In this document: piece after piece, positions 27,612 through 39,177 of the stretch | Numbering within the stretch: the stretch's first letter is position 1 | Layout: every line of letters begins with the position of its first letter | Assembly: GCF_910592395.1 (NCBI RefSeq) | Contig: NC_088319.1 | Span: 3,970,001-4,034,000, forward strand | Length of the DNA stretch: 64,000 nt | Reading direction: 5' to 3' | Source of the DNA: Lineus longissimus | Taxonomy: Eukaryota > Nemertea > Pilidiophora > Heteronemertea > Lineidae | Position numbers and translations under genes: made by a program | The notes under the pieces: model-generated | Seen by the model: the letters and a program-made list of their open reading frames with translations, nothing else | What the model was told of the DNA's origin: nothing | Database searches by the model: none

Positions 27612-30600
27612 GTACGTCATTTAACTCTCCGCCAGCCAGCCCCACGCGCACATACAATTTTAACTCGCACAACGTAGTGAGTGTTCAGTGTAATGGTTAC
27701 GTATACACTGTATGTAAAGTGTAAACAAAATGCATATATCCATCATGTCCATCGAATCTGAAAAAATTTGTGCAGACCCATGACAATTCTGGTTCCGGTA
27801 CAGTTTTGTCGCATTCCATATGGGTCGCACGTTGGCCGATCCTGCATTCATGACGCACCGCACCCACAGTTACGACATCGGACGTGAATCCCATTGTTTC
27901 CTTCCTCGTGACGCAATTATTTCATGACGTCATGAGCCATTGACCATTCACACAAGTAGATTTGTTCACTCCGGCGCCACTGAAGTGCGGGTGTGGGACA
28001 TCATGTACTGTATTTAAAAATCGTCTGCTAGGACATACAGTTGTGTGAGTTCACTAGAGCTTGCTCTTTACATATTAGCCTACATGAATTATTCATTCAT
28101 TATGAATTATTCATATTGAATAGACAGTATGCGAAAATAAATTTCGGCCATCTTTTCATGGCCAGCGTAAGTTTACCATGACATTAAAAGTCATGTTTTA
28201 AATCAAAACATCACGAAAAGCATTCAAAATATCATGAACATTAAAAGGCATGGACAACTTGAAGTAAATTGCTTGAATGAGCTTGTATATTTTTACTTTG
28301 ATGCCATGGTAAACGAATGTTGCCTGTGAAAAGCGATGAAAAAGGTCGTTTCTGAATGGCGAAGTTTATTTTCGCAGGTTGTCCATTACCGATGGCAGTC
28401 ACGAGTCACTACAGTCAGGCATCAAACACTGCAGTCCTCGGGCATATAACTTCTGCATTTGAAGACTTATATTTCACGGGATTCCCTTTTTAACATGACT
28501 GTTGTTGTTTATTTCAGCTTGTACTGTATGGTGATGCGGAGGAGATTATGAAAAAGAAGGAAAATATTGTCTACATGTCAAATCATCAATGTACAGGTAA
28601 GATAACAACTTTGATGTTATCTTGTTTTGAGAACCTGACAGAGGCAGCACCTGACTTTAATAAAGTGGCACAAAGATGAAAATAAATGAAGTGACAATGA
28701 TGTCAAACCCTCGTGATGTCACTGACGTCACCTCTCGTACACTGTCACCACTGATGGGCGTAAGAATAAAAGGTGATGTCACTTCTGTCATCAGGCATCT
28801 GAGGTAGGTTGTCCAGGGTTGATGATGTCACAACTTTTTTTGCGTCGAGCTACTGAATTATAGAGGAAACTCTCTTATTTTGTTGAAGAAACATAAAAAT
28901 TGGTCTTCAAAGCTGACGGTTACCAGATAAAAAAGTTAATGGGCTAACTTGACGATGTCAGAAAAGAACCGAGTTTGAGACTAGCAGTAGGCCTGGCTTG
29001 AGACTTAAATCTGGAGTGGCCGTTTTATTTTCCCCCCCGTCGCTCAGTGGAGCAAAATGGGGACATGAAAATACCGTCCGGTCATTTGTGAGCACGATAT
29101 CTGGAGAAGTTAGCAATGTATCAATGCCAAATTTGGTGTGTGGGTATATACACATTATAGGCATTAGTAAGTACCCTATCGAAAATTAGGTCAGCGCATC
29201 AAAATCCAAGATGGCTGTTGCCTTGCGTCTTAAATCTTGCGAGTGTATTTGTGAACGCGATATCTAAAGAAGTCGATGACGTATTAAAGCCAAATTTGTT
29301 GGGTGGGTGTAGGGTAGAATGGGGTAATTGTAGCCCCGGTTTAATTGTAGCCCCTGCCTATGATACTGATTGATATCATAATGCATCAAACACTGCAGGG
29401 GCTACAAATAAACCGGGGCTACAAATGCCCCATTCTACCTTATATAGGCACTAGTGCGAACCCTATCGAAAAGTAGGTCACCGTGTCAAAATCTAAGATG
29501 GCTGCCACCCCAGTGTAAACACCCTTGAGGGACGGGGGACCTAGGCGTAACGATTGTTAACACCTGTCCTCCAAGTGCTACACATATTCCTGATGGTAAA
29601 ATAAAAGACTACTCTTGGAATTGGGCTGTCAAGAACTATTTTGCATCTGACTCCGAGAATACTATTAGAATTGGGCTATCTGAAGAATTGTTTTGCATCT
29701 GACTCCGAGAATATCATGAACTAAAATACTTCATAAGGTAGAATGGGGCATTTGTAGCCCCCTGCAGCCCCCTGTTTGATGCATGGGGATATCAATCAAT
29801 ATCATGGGCAGGGGCTACAATTAAACCGGGGCTACAATTACCCCATTCTACCCTTTGTTCTCTTGTAATTTCAGTTGATTGGATTGTTGCTGATATGGTA
29901 TCAGTGCGCCAGGGCAGTTTGGGACATCTCCGATATATCCTCAAAGATGGTCTACGGTATTTCCCGTTGTATGGATATTATTTTGAACAGGTAAGCTTTC
30001 GGGATACCATAGTGTTTTGGAATTTTGGATGAGCTCCCAGGGTGCATTGAGTTGTGGTTCTTATTTGCATTTTTTCCGTCCAAGTCATATAAAGTAGACT
30101 TTCAGTCTTTGGAATAGAACTTTTTCCTTTTTATCCATCAGAGTGAGGGGGTGTTGTCGAGGCAAGCGCCATCTGGCTGTCGCTCTGTCTGTCCTTCTGA
30201 ACAAGCTGAACTCGTGATTTCTGTTACATTGACCAGTATTTTTGAGCATTTGACTCTGAGCCCCTTCAAGTGTGGCAACTGTCTGATCCTCTAAAATAAC
30301 AGTCAAGGTATCAGTTTATATTGAATTCAAACAGTTGTGTGAAAGTGGAGCAAGAGGAACGCAGGACTTATGAACCAAGTTTAGGAAATCATTCAGATAA
30401 GTGATTTGAAATGTCTGTTGTCCTTTGCAGCATGGATCAGTGTATATCAAGAGGGCAGGTAAATTCCAAGAGGCGAGGACTGTCAAAAATTTGGAAAGAT
30501 TAAAAGATATGCCAGTAAGTCAAGGGCCATTTTCCAATGCTTATAATCAAATATGTGACCCGCTCTACCAAAACTAGGCGCTTGTCGCATCTGAACTTGA

Positions 30601-33600
30601 CAGGTTGATACGGACTTGTTGTTCATTTCCCTATTGTAGACCTTTTGTGAAATGTGACCAAATCAGTTTGTAATAGATTTCACAAAAGGTCTACAATAGG
30701 GAAATGAACAACAAGTCCGTATCAACCTGTCGAGTTCAGATGCGACAAGCGCCTAGTTTTGGTAGAGCGAGTCACATATGGTCAAAATGTGTGTTGTTGA
30801 TAAAAATTTCTTAAAAAATGAATTTTAAGTTCTTATCATATAGTGTTTTATACTTTAGGCTACAACAGTCATAAATGACTTGACATTCTTTTCCCAGCCT
30901 AAATGCAGAAACCCTTTTGTGGAAACCATGAAGGGCACATAATGCTCGACACTTGGCCATTTCAGACCAGTTAAGAATATCCCAAGTTTTCTGTATGAAA
31001 AGTGCCCAGTTGCAAAGTTTTGTCAAAATGGATCAGTTTATTCTGGTGGATTGAAAGGGTCAGTTCCCTCGCAAGTATTTTGGAATACGAAAATATCTTG
31101 CACTGATATAGAGAGGGAATGCCCATCCTTAAATCAGCATATTAATAGGGATTACAAATGATTCTGCTTTACTTCAATTTTTCAAAAGACCGGGAGCAAG
31201 TGAACAATTGTTGTAGAATGGCCTAACCACAATATTTCCAGTAGCAGTTTTCTTTTATCTGTAGTTCTGGTTGGTAGTCTTCCCAGAGGGGACCAGGTAC
31301 AACCCAGAAAATCCAAACGTCATCGCAAAAAGCCAAGAATTTGCTCAGAGTAGAGGTAAGATCATATTTCAATTCAAACTGATTGCTTGAGATTTTTATC
31401 AATTGGTGCCTCGTACCTAATGTGGTATGATGAATATCAAAAATAAATAAGCAAGCCTTAATATAAATATTTGGTGCAGTGGAACCTCCCTTAGCAGACA
31501 CCTCTCTATTAAGGATGAACTCTTTATTAAGGACGCTTGTTTTGGTCCCAAATTTGTTGTTTCCATTCAATTTGACCTCTTATCAGGACACCTCTCTATT
31601 AAGGACAACACTTGTCAATCCCATGGATGTCCTAAATAGAGAGGCTCTACATGTATTGTGTAATGAATATCACTTTATAGTGTAGCCCACGTTTTGTCTG
31701 AATGCATCTGGTAAACTACAATAGAACCTCTATTGCAAAAATCATTTAAATATTAAGATTTCTTTCAGCACAAAGAATACAATTCACAAAACATATCAAA
31801 TGTTTATACCCGTGGTAAAGATTATACTACCCCGGTATGTCTTGGAAGAGCGCACATAATAAAATCTTTACAACTGACAACAGGGAGAAAAGTTAGATAT
31901 GTTTTGTGAACTGTATTCTTTATGCCAAAATAAATCTTTTTTATTTAAATAATATAATATAACTCACGGATAACTACATTGTACAATAACTTTGGGACTT
32001 GTCATATTTTTCAAGATAAGACACTGACAGTGGTGCCACTGTCGGGGAAAACCGGACAAGTGGATGCTCAAAAGTCATAACTATAGTGTACATGTTTTGT
32101 CTGAATGCATCGGGTAAACTATTTCCAATGATATGAATTATTGAAGTATCATCGAAAGTCATCAGTGTTACTGTTAATTTTAGCATGTTGTAGACTGAAA
32201 GTTTGCATAATTGAAAACTAAGTGCTTCAGCTTCAACTTGAAGTTCTTGGTATCAAAACTTGATCAAGTTCAATTAACGTCATTCAGGAGTAAATGGGTA
32301 CCTAGCTGGCAGAGATGGCACACTTACTACATGTATGAATGTTAGTCCTGAGCGCTGTATGGCTGCAGCTTGGACCTGTCATACTCCCAGAGAGTAGAGT
32401 TGGAACCAAGAATGCTCAGGCCAATAGCTAGGAGTAATAATGTGAAGCACTTTGAGCGACTGAAACCAGTTGGGCCTGGTTGTTAGAAAGCATGGAGCTC
32501 ATAACATCATGTTGACATGTTGTTTCATGTACATCAATGCACATGTATCAGCATGACGGCATGATGTTATGAACTAACATGCTTTCTAACAACCAGACCT
32601 TGGATTTAGTGCTATATAAGTCACATAATTATTATTATTTTATTCTGCATGAGAACATTGATTACTTGGTCTTTCAATGTGAGGGCTGTACCGAAAAAGG
32701 TATTTCTTCACACTTTCTTTCACACTGCCTTTCTTTTAGACCTTGCTGTTTTGGAGCACGTGTTGACGCCTCGGTTTAAAGCGACGTGCCTCTGTATTCA
32801 GACACTCCGGGAGGAGATCGATGCTGTTTATGATGTAACGGTGGCCTATTCAAACACAAATAGTGCTGACGGCAAGCGACGCACTGCCCCCTCTATGCCA
32901 GGTAATCTTGTTAATTCCATCTTTTCATGCAATTGAAATAATAGCCGCACGTACACCACCTGAAAATGGACCACCAATCTTGGTTCGCGAACAATGCCGC
33001 ACCATCGAAAATCCACCAAGCGCGTACACCAGCGCTGCAGCTAGTTATAAAATCCGGCAACAGATGGCGCGCCAACAATAAGCAGAAAGCGCCATTTTGA
33101 AAGTGCTGCCTGTCGCCGAACCATCTAACTAGCTAATTGCCAATCCATTTGCGCGTACACCACGAAAAGCCGCGCTTTTAACAAGCCGGGCAAATTCGCC
33201 CGGCAATTTGTATCGGCAATGGAATTCGAACCAATTTGTCGGGGCAATGTGGTGGTATACGTGCAATTGGTCCACCAATATTTCGTGGTTTACGCGCAGC
33301 TTTTATGCGATATAAAATAATTGCTATGCATCGATGCACTCTCTTATTTGTGTCACTTCGTTATTCAGTATGTCATCAATTATGCTGATTCGGCAAGATT
33401 GGACAGCTGTAAGCAGTTAATCATAATAGGCATTCACAGCCAGTTTGATTTGAGGGGAAGACATTTATATGTTTGCATATATAAATAATAATAATAATGA
33501 TAAGATGTCTTAATGTTTGACAGAGAATTATGGATGAAATTGTAATGCTGTTAAGTCCAAGAGGTCTGCTGTTATATGTGACCTAGTTGTTGAACTTTTA

Positions 33601-36600
33601 GACTCAGAATATGAACATTATGGAATCGATTAACTGACATGTCACACAGCTACCAAGTCCTGTGATCAAGGCAGTATATCGATATTCCTTGACCTTAGTG
33701 TTTATATGCCATGTCAAACAAAAGACGAATTCAAGAGAGAAATCTTGAGACAAGACCACTAATGAATATTCATAGGTTGGAGGGTCGAGGCCTATCAATT
33801 AGACGAGTGCATGTTTTTTACTCTCAAGTACATATTTGGAGAGGTATTGAAAAAATATTTGCTGTGGCAAGTCTACAGATATAAAGAAATTGTTTGGTAA
33901 AAAATAATTTTGAATTTTGACAACCTGGCCATAGTGGTTCAAATTTGGAGTGAAAATGGCCGAAATGGGTAAAAATGTCCACTTGTGTCAAACTTGTGAA
34001 TTTAAAAAAAAATTTCCGTGGTCAATCACCAATTTAAATCGCACCAGTTACTCGCAAGACTAACCCATATATCATATCCGAATTTCAGTTTCACAACTCC
34101 ACGCATTCTTTGATGCATCGCGGTCAAACATTGACAATTTAACTGCTAAAAGGCTTAAAAAATCAATTGTGGTCTTGTCTCTCTTTGGGTAGCTTGACTG
34201 TGTGTGATGGACTTGACCTCCATGTTTCAAGATAGGAGTCGCAACACCAGTAGCCCCGATCGGTGACAATCTGTAGTGGCAAGCCACAAGAGATACTTGA
34301 GGAGAAGTGTATTCATAACCACCTAATCTTTAGTCAGGCTTTAAACAAATGTTTGATTAGTGATATACAGTGGGTACTCGATGAACTGGTTTTGTCACCA
34401 GGTTTCCATCATTATGATATGCATTTTAGGACCACAACAGGGTTTCTTCATGAAGTAATGCCCGTGATCTAGGCCTACATGAAAGTGTTGATGTCCTAGT
34501 AGGAACCATGAACAAGTTGAAACAGACATCCCTGATTTCATGAGCCTGGATCATTGTACAATAACCACTGTGCACAACAAGGCTAAAAAGTGTGCTCATT
34601 GGCTGATATTTATAAAAGACTAGTAAATGCTTTTACTTTAAACTTCACGTACATTGACACTAGCCATCTCTGTAGAAAACTGTGGTAAAAGCATTTACTA
34701 GTCTTTATAAATATTAGCTTAGTCTGTTAGCCCTATGCTTCACTTGTTATTGTAAACTAGGCCTAGTCCCCTTCTGGGCCCCACTAATCTTGACTTAGTA
34801 AATTCTAGCAAAGACCAGTTAATTGAGTACCCACTGTATTTATATACGAATATTCTTTATTCATGAAATATTTACATCATCATCATCATCAATAAGGCGT
34901 CATGGCTCAGACTTGGGCCTTTGCCGTTTACATTTGCTGACGGCGCATGGAGTCAGCAAGAAGGATTTACAGTTTGGTTAGCAAACAATAGAAAGAAGTG
35001 AGAAAGTAGTGCAAATATCAACACAAAGGAGTGCAGTGCGATGAGTGGAACAGATATGTCTGGTGCAGAGTGTTTTAAGTCAGGTTCGCATATAACAGCC
35101 TGAACCTAGACTGGTGTGTCATGGCAGCGGTGATCGTGGATTGTGCTGTAGTGTTCGCCCGTGGGCGTGAACATCGCAATGGTTACTGACCTAGAAGCTT
35201 CCTTTGGTTGGCGTTCTTTGCTTGAAGTCGAATTTGTTCAGCGTGACACTAGTCTGCCAGGTGGTTCTTGAATGTTCAGTTAACTGTTAGAATAGTATGA
35301 TAATGATCTATTATATGGATTGTTAGGCGAAGATATTTGGTAATGGCGATGAAGCAAAAATGGTAAGATATATTATGTCGAGGCGGCACCTATCGACATA
35401 TGTTTGATGGCTAGTGGTGAAAGATGGTTTAGTGAGAGCAATGACTGGCTAACGGGTGTGGGTGATGGATGATGGACGGGGCCAAGGCGATGCCTTTTGG
35501 CCAGATAATGAATTTATGGTGAGTTGTTGGCTACTTGTATTTACAAGATGGATTTAAATGATGGTTGATGACCAGAGGGTGACGTCAAGGCATGGACCTA
35601 TTGACGTTGTTCAGGTCTCAAAAACGCATGATATGGGGTAGTATTTACAGCGTCAATGGAATTTGATGGGTAGATGATTTGACATGATCGAGGCATATAC
35701 CTGTCGACCATACTAATGGAGTGATGAGGGACATGGTTTAATAGTGTATGGTGCATGGTGAGAAGGTGCTTAAATTTTACAGCTCATAATATGAAATATC
35801 ATATATTTAGCTTACACAAATTGGATTACCAGCAGTGTGTAGATCAGTTCCTCATACGTGACCCCCTTAAAATGGAGATCTGCGCAACAGCTAACCAATG
35901 CCAGTGTGGCATATCAAATCATTGATACCCTGCTCGTTCTCACCTGCATCTGGCAGCATCAGGAGATCACGTATAAGGCCTGCTGTCATTAACTCACCTT
36001 CTGTCGGTATTCCAATATCTATTAACCTCGCAGATTGCAATAGTAAATTGATGATCTTGTTACAGACTTCCTTCAAAAGGTGTCGCCACAAGTACATGTT
36101 CATGTGGCTCGTATTGACATCAAAGACATCCCCGAGGATGAGGAGAAGTTAAAGTCATGGATGATGGAGAGATACGTCTTTAAGGAACAGTGAGTTCAGT
36201 AGAATCTCTCTCAATTGGACGCCAGAGGAATCAACCAGGTTGAGGAAGTTTACGCAAAAGAGAACAATTTGAACTTCTGTTGGCGTTAGAATGGTCTAGG
36301 AGAGCTTTTCTTTGAAGTTATTCTGACTAAAATATCCCGATTGATCTTCCACACTACAGTATTAGTTTCCAGCACCAAATACCACAGGAAATGGATAATT
36401 CAAAATGACGAAATAGAATTATTAGGTTCCCGCTCTAGCAATTAGCTTTGTGTGGATTGATGCATTGTCAATGCACTGTGGGATGCTAGAGGGACCCTCT
36501 ATGACGCCACTAGCATTGGGGTTGACATCATACTTTTGAGGTGACATAAAGTACTAACTCCAAAATATTCCCATGCCAGGAGTTAATTGTCAGTGTGCTG

Positions 36601-37020
36601 CCTGAGAATATTGAAAAACTTGTTTGTCTGCAATCAAAAAACATGAGAGTTAAAAAATCGTCAGAAAAGTAGTTTACTGGTGAAACTGGGGAAGAACAAA
36701 CATGTTGAAGAAATACTGCTCTTGACAAAATAACTTGTACCAGTCTGGCGTGGCCAAGCTGATGCAATATGCTCAAATATTCTTCTTCATCTTTTAGGCT
36801 GCTGAAGCGATTTTATTCGGACGACCCTGCAGTGTCTGGGACGCTGGACGACAAAGGAGTCGTCTCTCCCTTACCTCTGAAGAATACACTTCCAGCTCTC
36901 CTGTTTTGGACTTCCTACACATCTCTACTACTAGCGACATCTAGTGGCAGAAGTTTGTACTGGAGAATCAGCGTCTTTGGTACGCTTTCGTTGCTCGGGC
37001 TGATGGCAATTCGTTCGTGA
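27396..37020 (+). CDS. AGPAT5: 1-acyl-sn-glycerol-3-phosphate acyltransferase epsilon (AGPAT5), complete, 8 exons
   Basis: Lysophosphatidic acid acyltransferase of the PlsC family; it transfers an acyl chain from acyl-CoA to the sn-2 position of lysophospholipid in phospholipid and triglyceride synthesis, in ER/mitochondrial membranes. Exons: 27396-27611, 28518-28596, 29875-29990, 30431-30514, 31265-31355, 32740-32901, 36066-36189, 36798-37020. Phases agree and the sum is 1095 nt (364 codons plus stop), the length I know for human AGPAT5. Visible motifs: N-terminal hydrophobic segment (residues about 12-35), NHQCTVD (H-x4-D box), HGSVYIKR, VFPEGTRYNP (PEGTR box), AVLEHVLTPR, YDVTVAY, and a C-terminal hydrophobic pair after LKNTLPALLFW. 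The start is the ATG that aligns with the family start; a longer ORF beginning at 27356 is in another frame. Confidence 0.95.
27612..28517. other. AGPAT5 intron 1
   Basis: AT-rich; nothing recognised. Confidence 0.4.
28518..28596 (+). CDS. AGPAT5: AGPAT5 exon 2 (start of H-x4-D box)
   Basis: The acceptor tatttcag ends at 28517 and the donor gtaaga starts at 28597. It encodes LVLYGDAEEIMKKKENIVYM, then SNHQCT; the catalytic His is here. It ends in phase 1. Confidence 0.92.
29313..29439. mobile_element. Hairpin MITE (GGTAGAATGGGG family), copy 2
   Basis: ggtagaatggggtaattgta at the left and gccccattctacc at the right. It has landed in the second copy of a degenerate repeat of about 190 bp (about 29060-29220 and 29225-29515, sharing aagatggctg and ccctatcgaaaa). 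Confidence 0.8.
29737..29852. mobile_element. Hairpin MITE (GGTAGAATGGGG family), copy 3
   Basis: ggtagaatggggcatttgta at the left and accccattctacc at the right. The right end lies 22 nt before AGPAT5 exon 3. Confidence 0.8.
29875..29990 (+). CDS. AGPAT5: AGPAT5 exon 3 (end of H-x4-D box)
   Basis: The acceptor tgtaatttcag ends at 29874 and the donor gtaagc starts at 29991. It encodes VDWIVADMVSVRQGSLGHLR and PLYGYYFEQ. It supplies the catalytic Asp of H-x4-D. A MITE ends 22 nt before it. Confidence 0.92.
30431..30514 (+). CDS. AGPAT5: AGPAT5 exon 4
   Basis: The acceptor cctttgcag ends at 30430 and the donor gtaagt starts at 30515. It encodes 28 codons beginning HGSVYIKRAGKF, the substrate-binding block III of the family. 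Phase 0 at both ends. Confidence 0.9.
30551..30779. mobile_element. Foldback element with 103-bp arms
   Basis: Arms 30551-30653 and 30677-30779 are inverted copies with, by my reading, only two mismatches, around a 23-nt loop. The outer end atatgtgacccgctctacca recurs alone at 5415. It lies 37 nt after the donor of AGPAT5 exon 4. Confidence 0.9.
31265..31355 (+). CDS. AGPAT5: AGPAT5 exon 5 (PEGTR box)
   Basis: The acceptor tatctgtag ends at 31264 and the donor gtaaga starts at 31356. It encodes FWLVVFPEGTRYNPENPN and SQEFAQSR. The PEGTR motif binds the glycerol phosphate group. Confidence 0.93.
31477..31653 (-). mobile_element. pogo-like MITE, reverse copy
   Basis: From cagtggaacctcccttagca to gagaggctctacatg-TA, in the AGPAT5 intron after exon 5. 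It is the last full copy of this family in the window. Confidence 0.75.
31772..31921. repeat. Foldback repeat (AAAGAATAC ends)
   Basis: aaagaatacaattcacaaaa plus catatc at the left pairs with gatatgttttgtgaactgta plus ttcttt at the right. Direct repeats of about 40 nt containing gttttgtctgaatgcatc flank it near 31692 and 32095. Confidence 0.65.
32473..32600. mobile_element. Foldback MITE (GGTTGTTAGAAAGCATG ends)
   Basis: ctggttgttagaaagcatg and ataacatcatg at the left pair with catgatgttat and catgctttctaacaaccag at the right. The sequence just before it (gaagcactttgagcgact) resembles a retroposon tail. Confidence 0.7.
32740..32901 (+). CDS. AGPAT5: AGPAT5 exon 6
   Basis: The acceptor ttcttttag ends at 32739 and the donor gtaatc starts at 32902. 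It encodes DLAVLEHVLTPRFKAT and EEIDAVYDVTVAYSNTN. Phases 1 and 1. Confidence 0.92.
32940..33310. repeat. GC-rich repeated region with CGTACACCA words
   Basis: Several direct and inverted copies of gcgcgtacaccac and ggtccaccaat-type words and a small hairpin (gccgggcaaattcgcccggc) in an otherwise AT-rich intron. It may be a decayed transposon. ggcaacagatggcgcg at about 33056 has a near match at about 38932. Confidence 0.4.
34600..34722. mobile_element. Foldback MITE (AGCAAATGCTTTTA family), copy 2
   Basis: ataaaagactagtaaatgct plus ttta at the left pairs with taaaagcatttactagtctt plus tat at the right. The loop (gtacattgacactag...ctgtagaaaa) matches copy 1 at 22653. Confidence 0.75.
36066..36189 (+). 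CDS. AGPAT5: AGPAT5 exon 7
   Basis: The acceptor cttgttacag ends at 36065 and the donor gtgagt starts at 36190. It encodes DFLQKVSPQVHVHVARIDIK and EEKLKSWMMERYVFKE, matching PKIHIHIDRIDKKDVPEE...WLHERFEIKD. It ends in phase 2. Confidence 0.92.
36798..37020 (+). CDS. AGPAT5: AGPAT5 exon 8 (C-terminal membrane segments, stop)
   Basis: The acceptor atcttttag ends at 36797. It encodes QLLKRFYSDDP, PLPLKNTLPALLFWTSYTSL, GRSLYWRISVFGTLSLLGLM and ends AIRS-TGA at 37018-37020. It corresponds to LSIKKTLPSMLILSGLTAG and the final helix of the family. Confidence 0.92.
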
Positions 37021-37552
37021 GATGACCTGAGGATGGAGAGTAGGCCAAGCATTGTCCACAACAGGATACCGTTGTTGTTCGCCAAGGTTCGGCAAGGTTT
37101 GGTAACTCAGTTATCTCAGGGTGCCCCAGCAAAGCGCTCTCCTGATCTCTCTATAATTCATGCTCAAAAATATTCTCTTGAATGACTTTTATCGAAAGTG
37201 TAGGTGCTTGTTGTAAATTTGCATTTCTCGGCTGTGTAGGTTTTTTTCTGCATGGGCAGGGAGGTAGAGTTTTTTAGGTATAGAAATTGCCAAGTATTAG
37301 TAAAACAGAACTGTGAATCTAGTTATGTGCTAAAATCAAACAAATTTGTCACTCTAGATTGGTTCTCACCAAACACTCTAGGTCATTTGGTGTAAACCCC
37401 AGGCAAATTTCCTCGAAGTTTGGCCTATATTTTAGCTCTAACGGCTAACTCTTAGCTCTTAACTCTTGTAGTGTTTTGAGATACAGCTATACCTCCAGTT
37501 GATTATCACTTCCTTAATTCCAACTATGCAATGATATCCAGGTGCTATGCAT

Positions 37553-37558
37553 AATAAA
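37553..37558 (+). terminator. AGPAT5: Candidate AGPAT5 poly(A) signal AATAAA
   Basis: The first AATAAA I find downstream of the AGPAT5 stop, 533 nt after it. The position is plausible for a 3' UTR end; there is no other support. Confidence 0.35.
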
Positions 37559-38700
37559 GTAATTCTAACATACCTGGATTTAGAACGAACCGCACTTTAC
37601 AGTGTAAATGCACTCTGCGCAAACGAAGCCTTGTTTTTAATTCAGCGGTTATGGTTAGGCAACCATAACCGCTTGGGTTGGTACAAAATGTGGAAGCCGT
37701 CAAAAAGATTTGAAACCACATTTTCCGTTGTTTCATTTGAGATGTTTTAGAATAGAAATTGATACCTCGCTGTCTGTATTTATTCTCTCACGAAAACCAC
37801 TCGGGTGGAGCTAAACTGTTAGCATTTTAGCGGTTTTGGTGAAACAATCAGTACCTCCAGTTCGGTATCAATTCCTTAAGCAAATATTTAGACATTCCAT
37901 GTATATGTATGACTTATTCAGGACACAACAACCAAGCACAGGAGGTCACAGGCGACCATAGAAATCACTTGATAATCCCTGTTGCTAGAGTGATCAAATA
38001 TTTATTGTAGGTGTATCTTATAATGGTATACCACATCCAGGTTTGTGATTTGTGATTTGATGATTACAATTGTGGAGAAATTGGAAAGCCTGCTATCGCC
38101 AAGTGAAATTTAGTAAATTTGCCAAAATATAGCATCGCAAAGATTTCACTGTTTACAGTATTATAAAAGGGGAGGGTTTGCACTGTGCACTCAGTGCACT
38201 GCACAGCAGTTAGAAAGGTTGCCCTGCACCCTGCCCTTATCTATCTGGGCCACCCCTCTTTAAAAGAAATTTGTACAGAGGTTACAAAAAAACGAGTTGA
38301 TCCACCCTTCTTCTTCTGTGGAGGAATGTCCTTTATTGACTTTTGGTTGGTGTGCTTGGCCCTGTTACCAAAGGTTAAGTAACCCTAAGAGCAGATAGTC
38401 AAAGGAGGGAGGACCAAGAAGCATATCAACTTATTTAATGGACTTGTTGGTGAATGAATATTAGATTCTTACGTTTTATGTTATTGTTTATTGAATGCAT
38501 GTTTAGTTGTTTTGTGGGCTGGCTTTGTATGCTTGGGTGTGGTTTTACAGTTGTTACACACTATTGAACCTTTTTTAATGTTACAGGGCGTGTTCACACT
38601 CCAGGCTATTTGATTAGGGAAATTACACACTTATTTTAAAGTCGGTTTGGTCTTCAAAATGAATATGCGTTCAATGTATGTTGAAGAAAATTTTTAATTT

Positions 38701-39127
38701 ATAGTCGTACTTCCACCTATCAAATCCCCGTGTCTTTTGGGCTTACACCTATGAATTGCCGTGACTAAATAGACCTGTGTGTCAAATCCCCGTGTCTATT
38801 AGCCCCATCGAGTTCGATGGGGCTAATCGGAGGCTAATTTAGACCTGTGTTCAACACGAGTTTTTTGATAGGTGGAATCTGAATAGACACGGCAATTGCA
38901 AGTTCTAAGATCCGGCGACAGATGGCGCGGTGTTGTTGCCTCGGTATTGCGCCCCCTCCAACGGGAAAGAAACACAGGAGAGCTCCCTACCTACAGCGCA
39001 CCTGTCACTATTAACCATTATCTAACACAACTGATAGGTGTAAGTGCGCCGCGGGTTTTTTGACACACGGCGAAGACACGGGTCTTGAAAAAACACGGGG
39101 TTTTATGATAGGTGGAACTACGACTAT
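38701..39127. mobile_element. MITE with AGTCGTACTTCCACCTATCA ends, long copy
   Basis: Left atagtcgtacttccacctat, right ataggtggaactacgactat. The interior contains several copies of ccccgtgtct and gacacgg words. A 107-bp short copy is at 42532. Confidence 0.8.
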
Positions 39128-39177
39128 TGTTTACGCCGTCAGGGATGTCAAATTTCTGATTAAGGTTGAATTTAGAC

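Larger units (their letters stand above)
32902..36065. other. AGPAT5 intron 6, 3.2 kb
   Basis: Holds the GC-rich repeat and foldback listed, and a (CAT)n run near 34876 that may be the tail of a reverse-oriented retroposon. No coding exon is seen. Confidence 0.4.
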
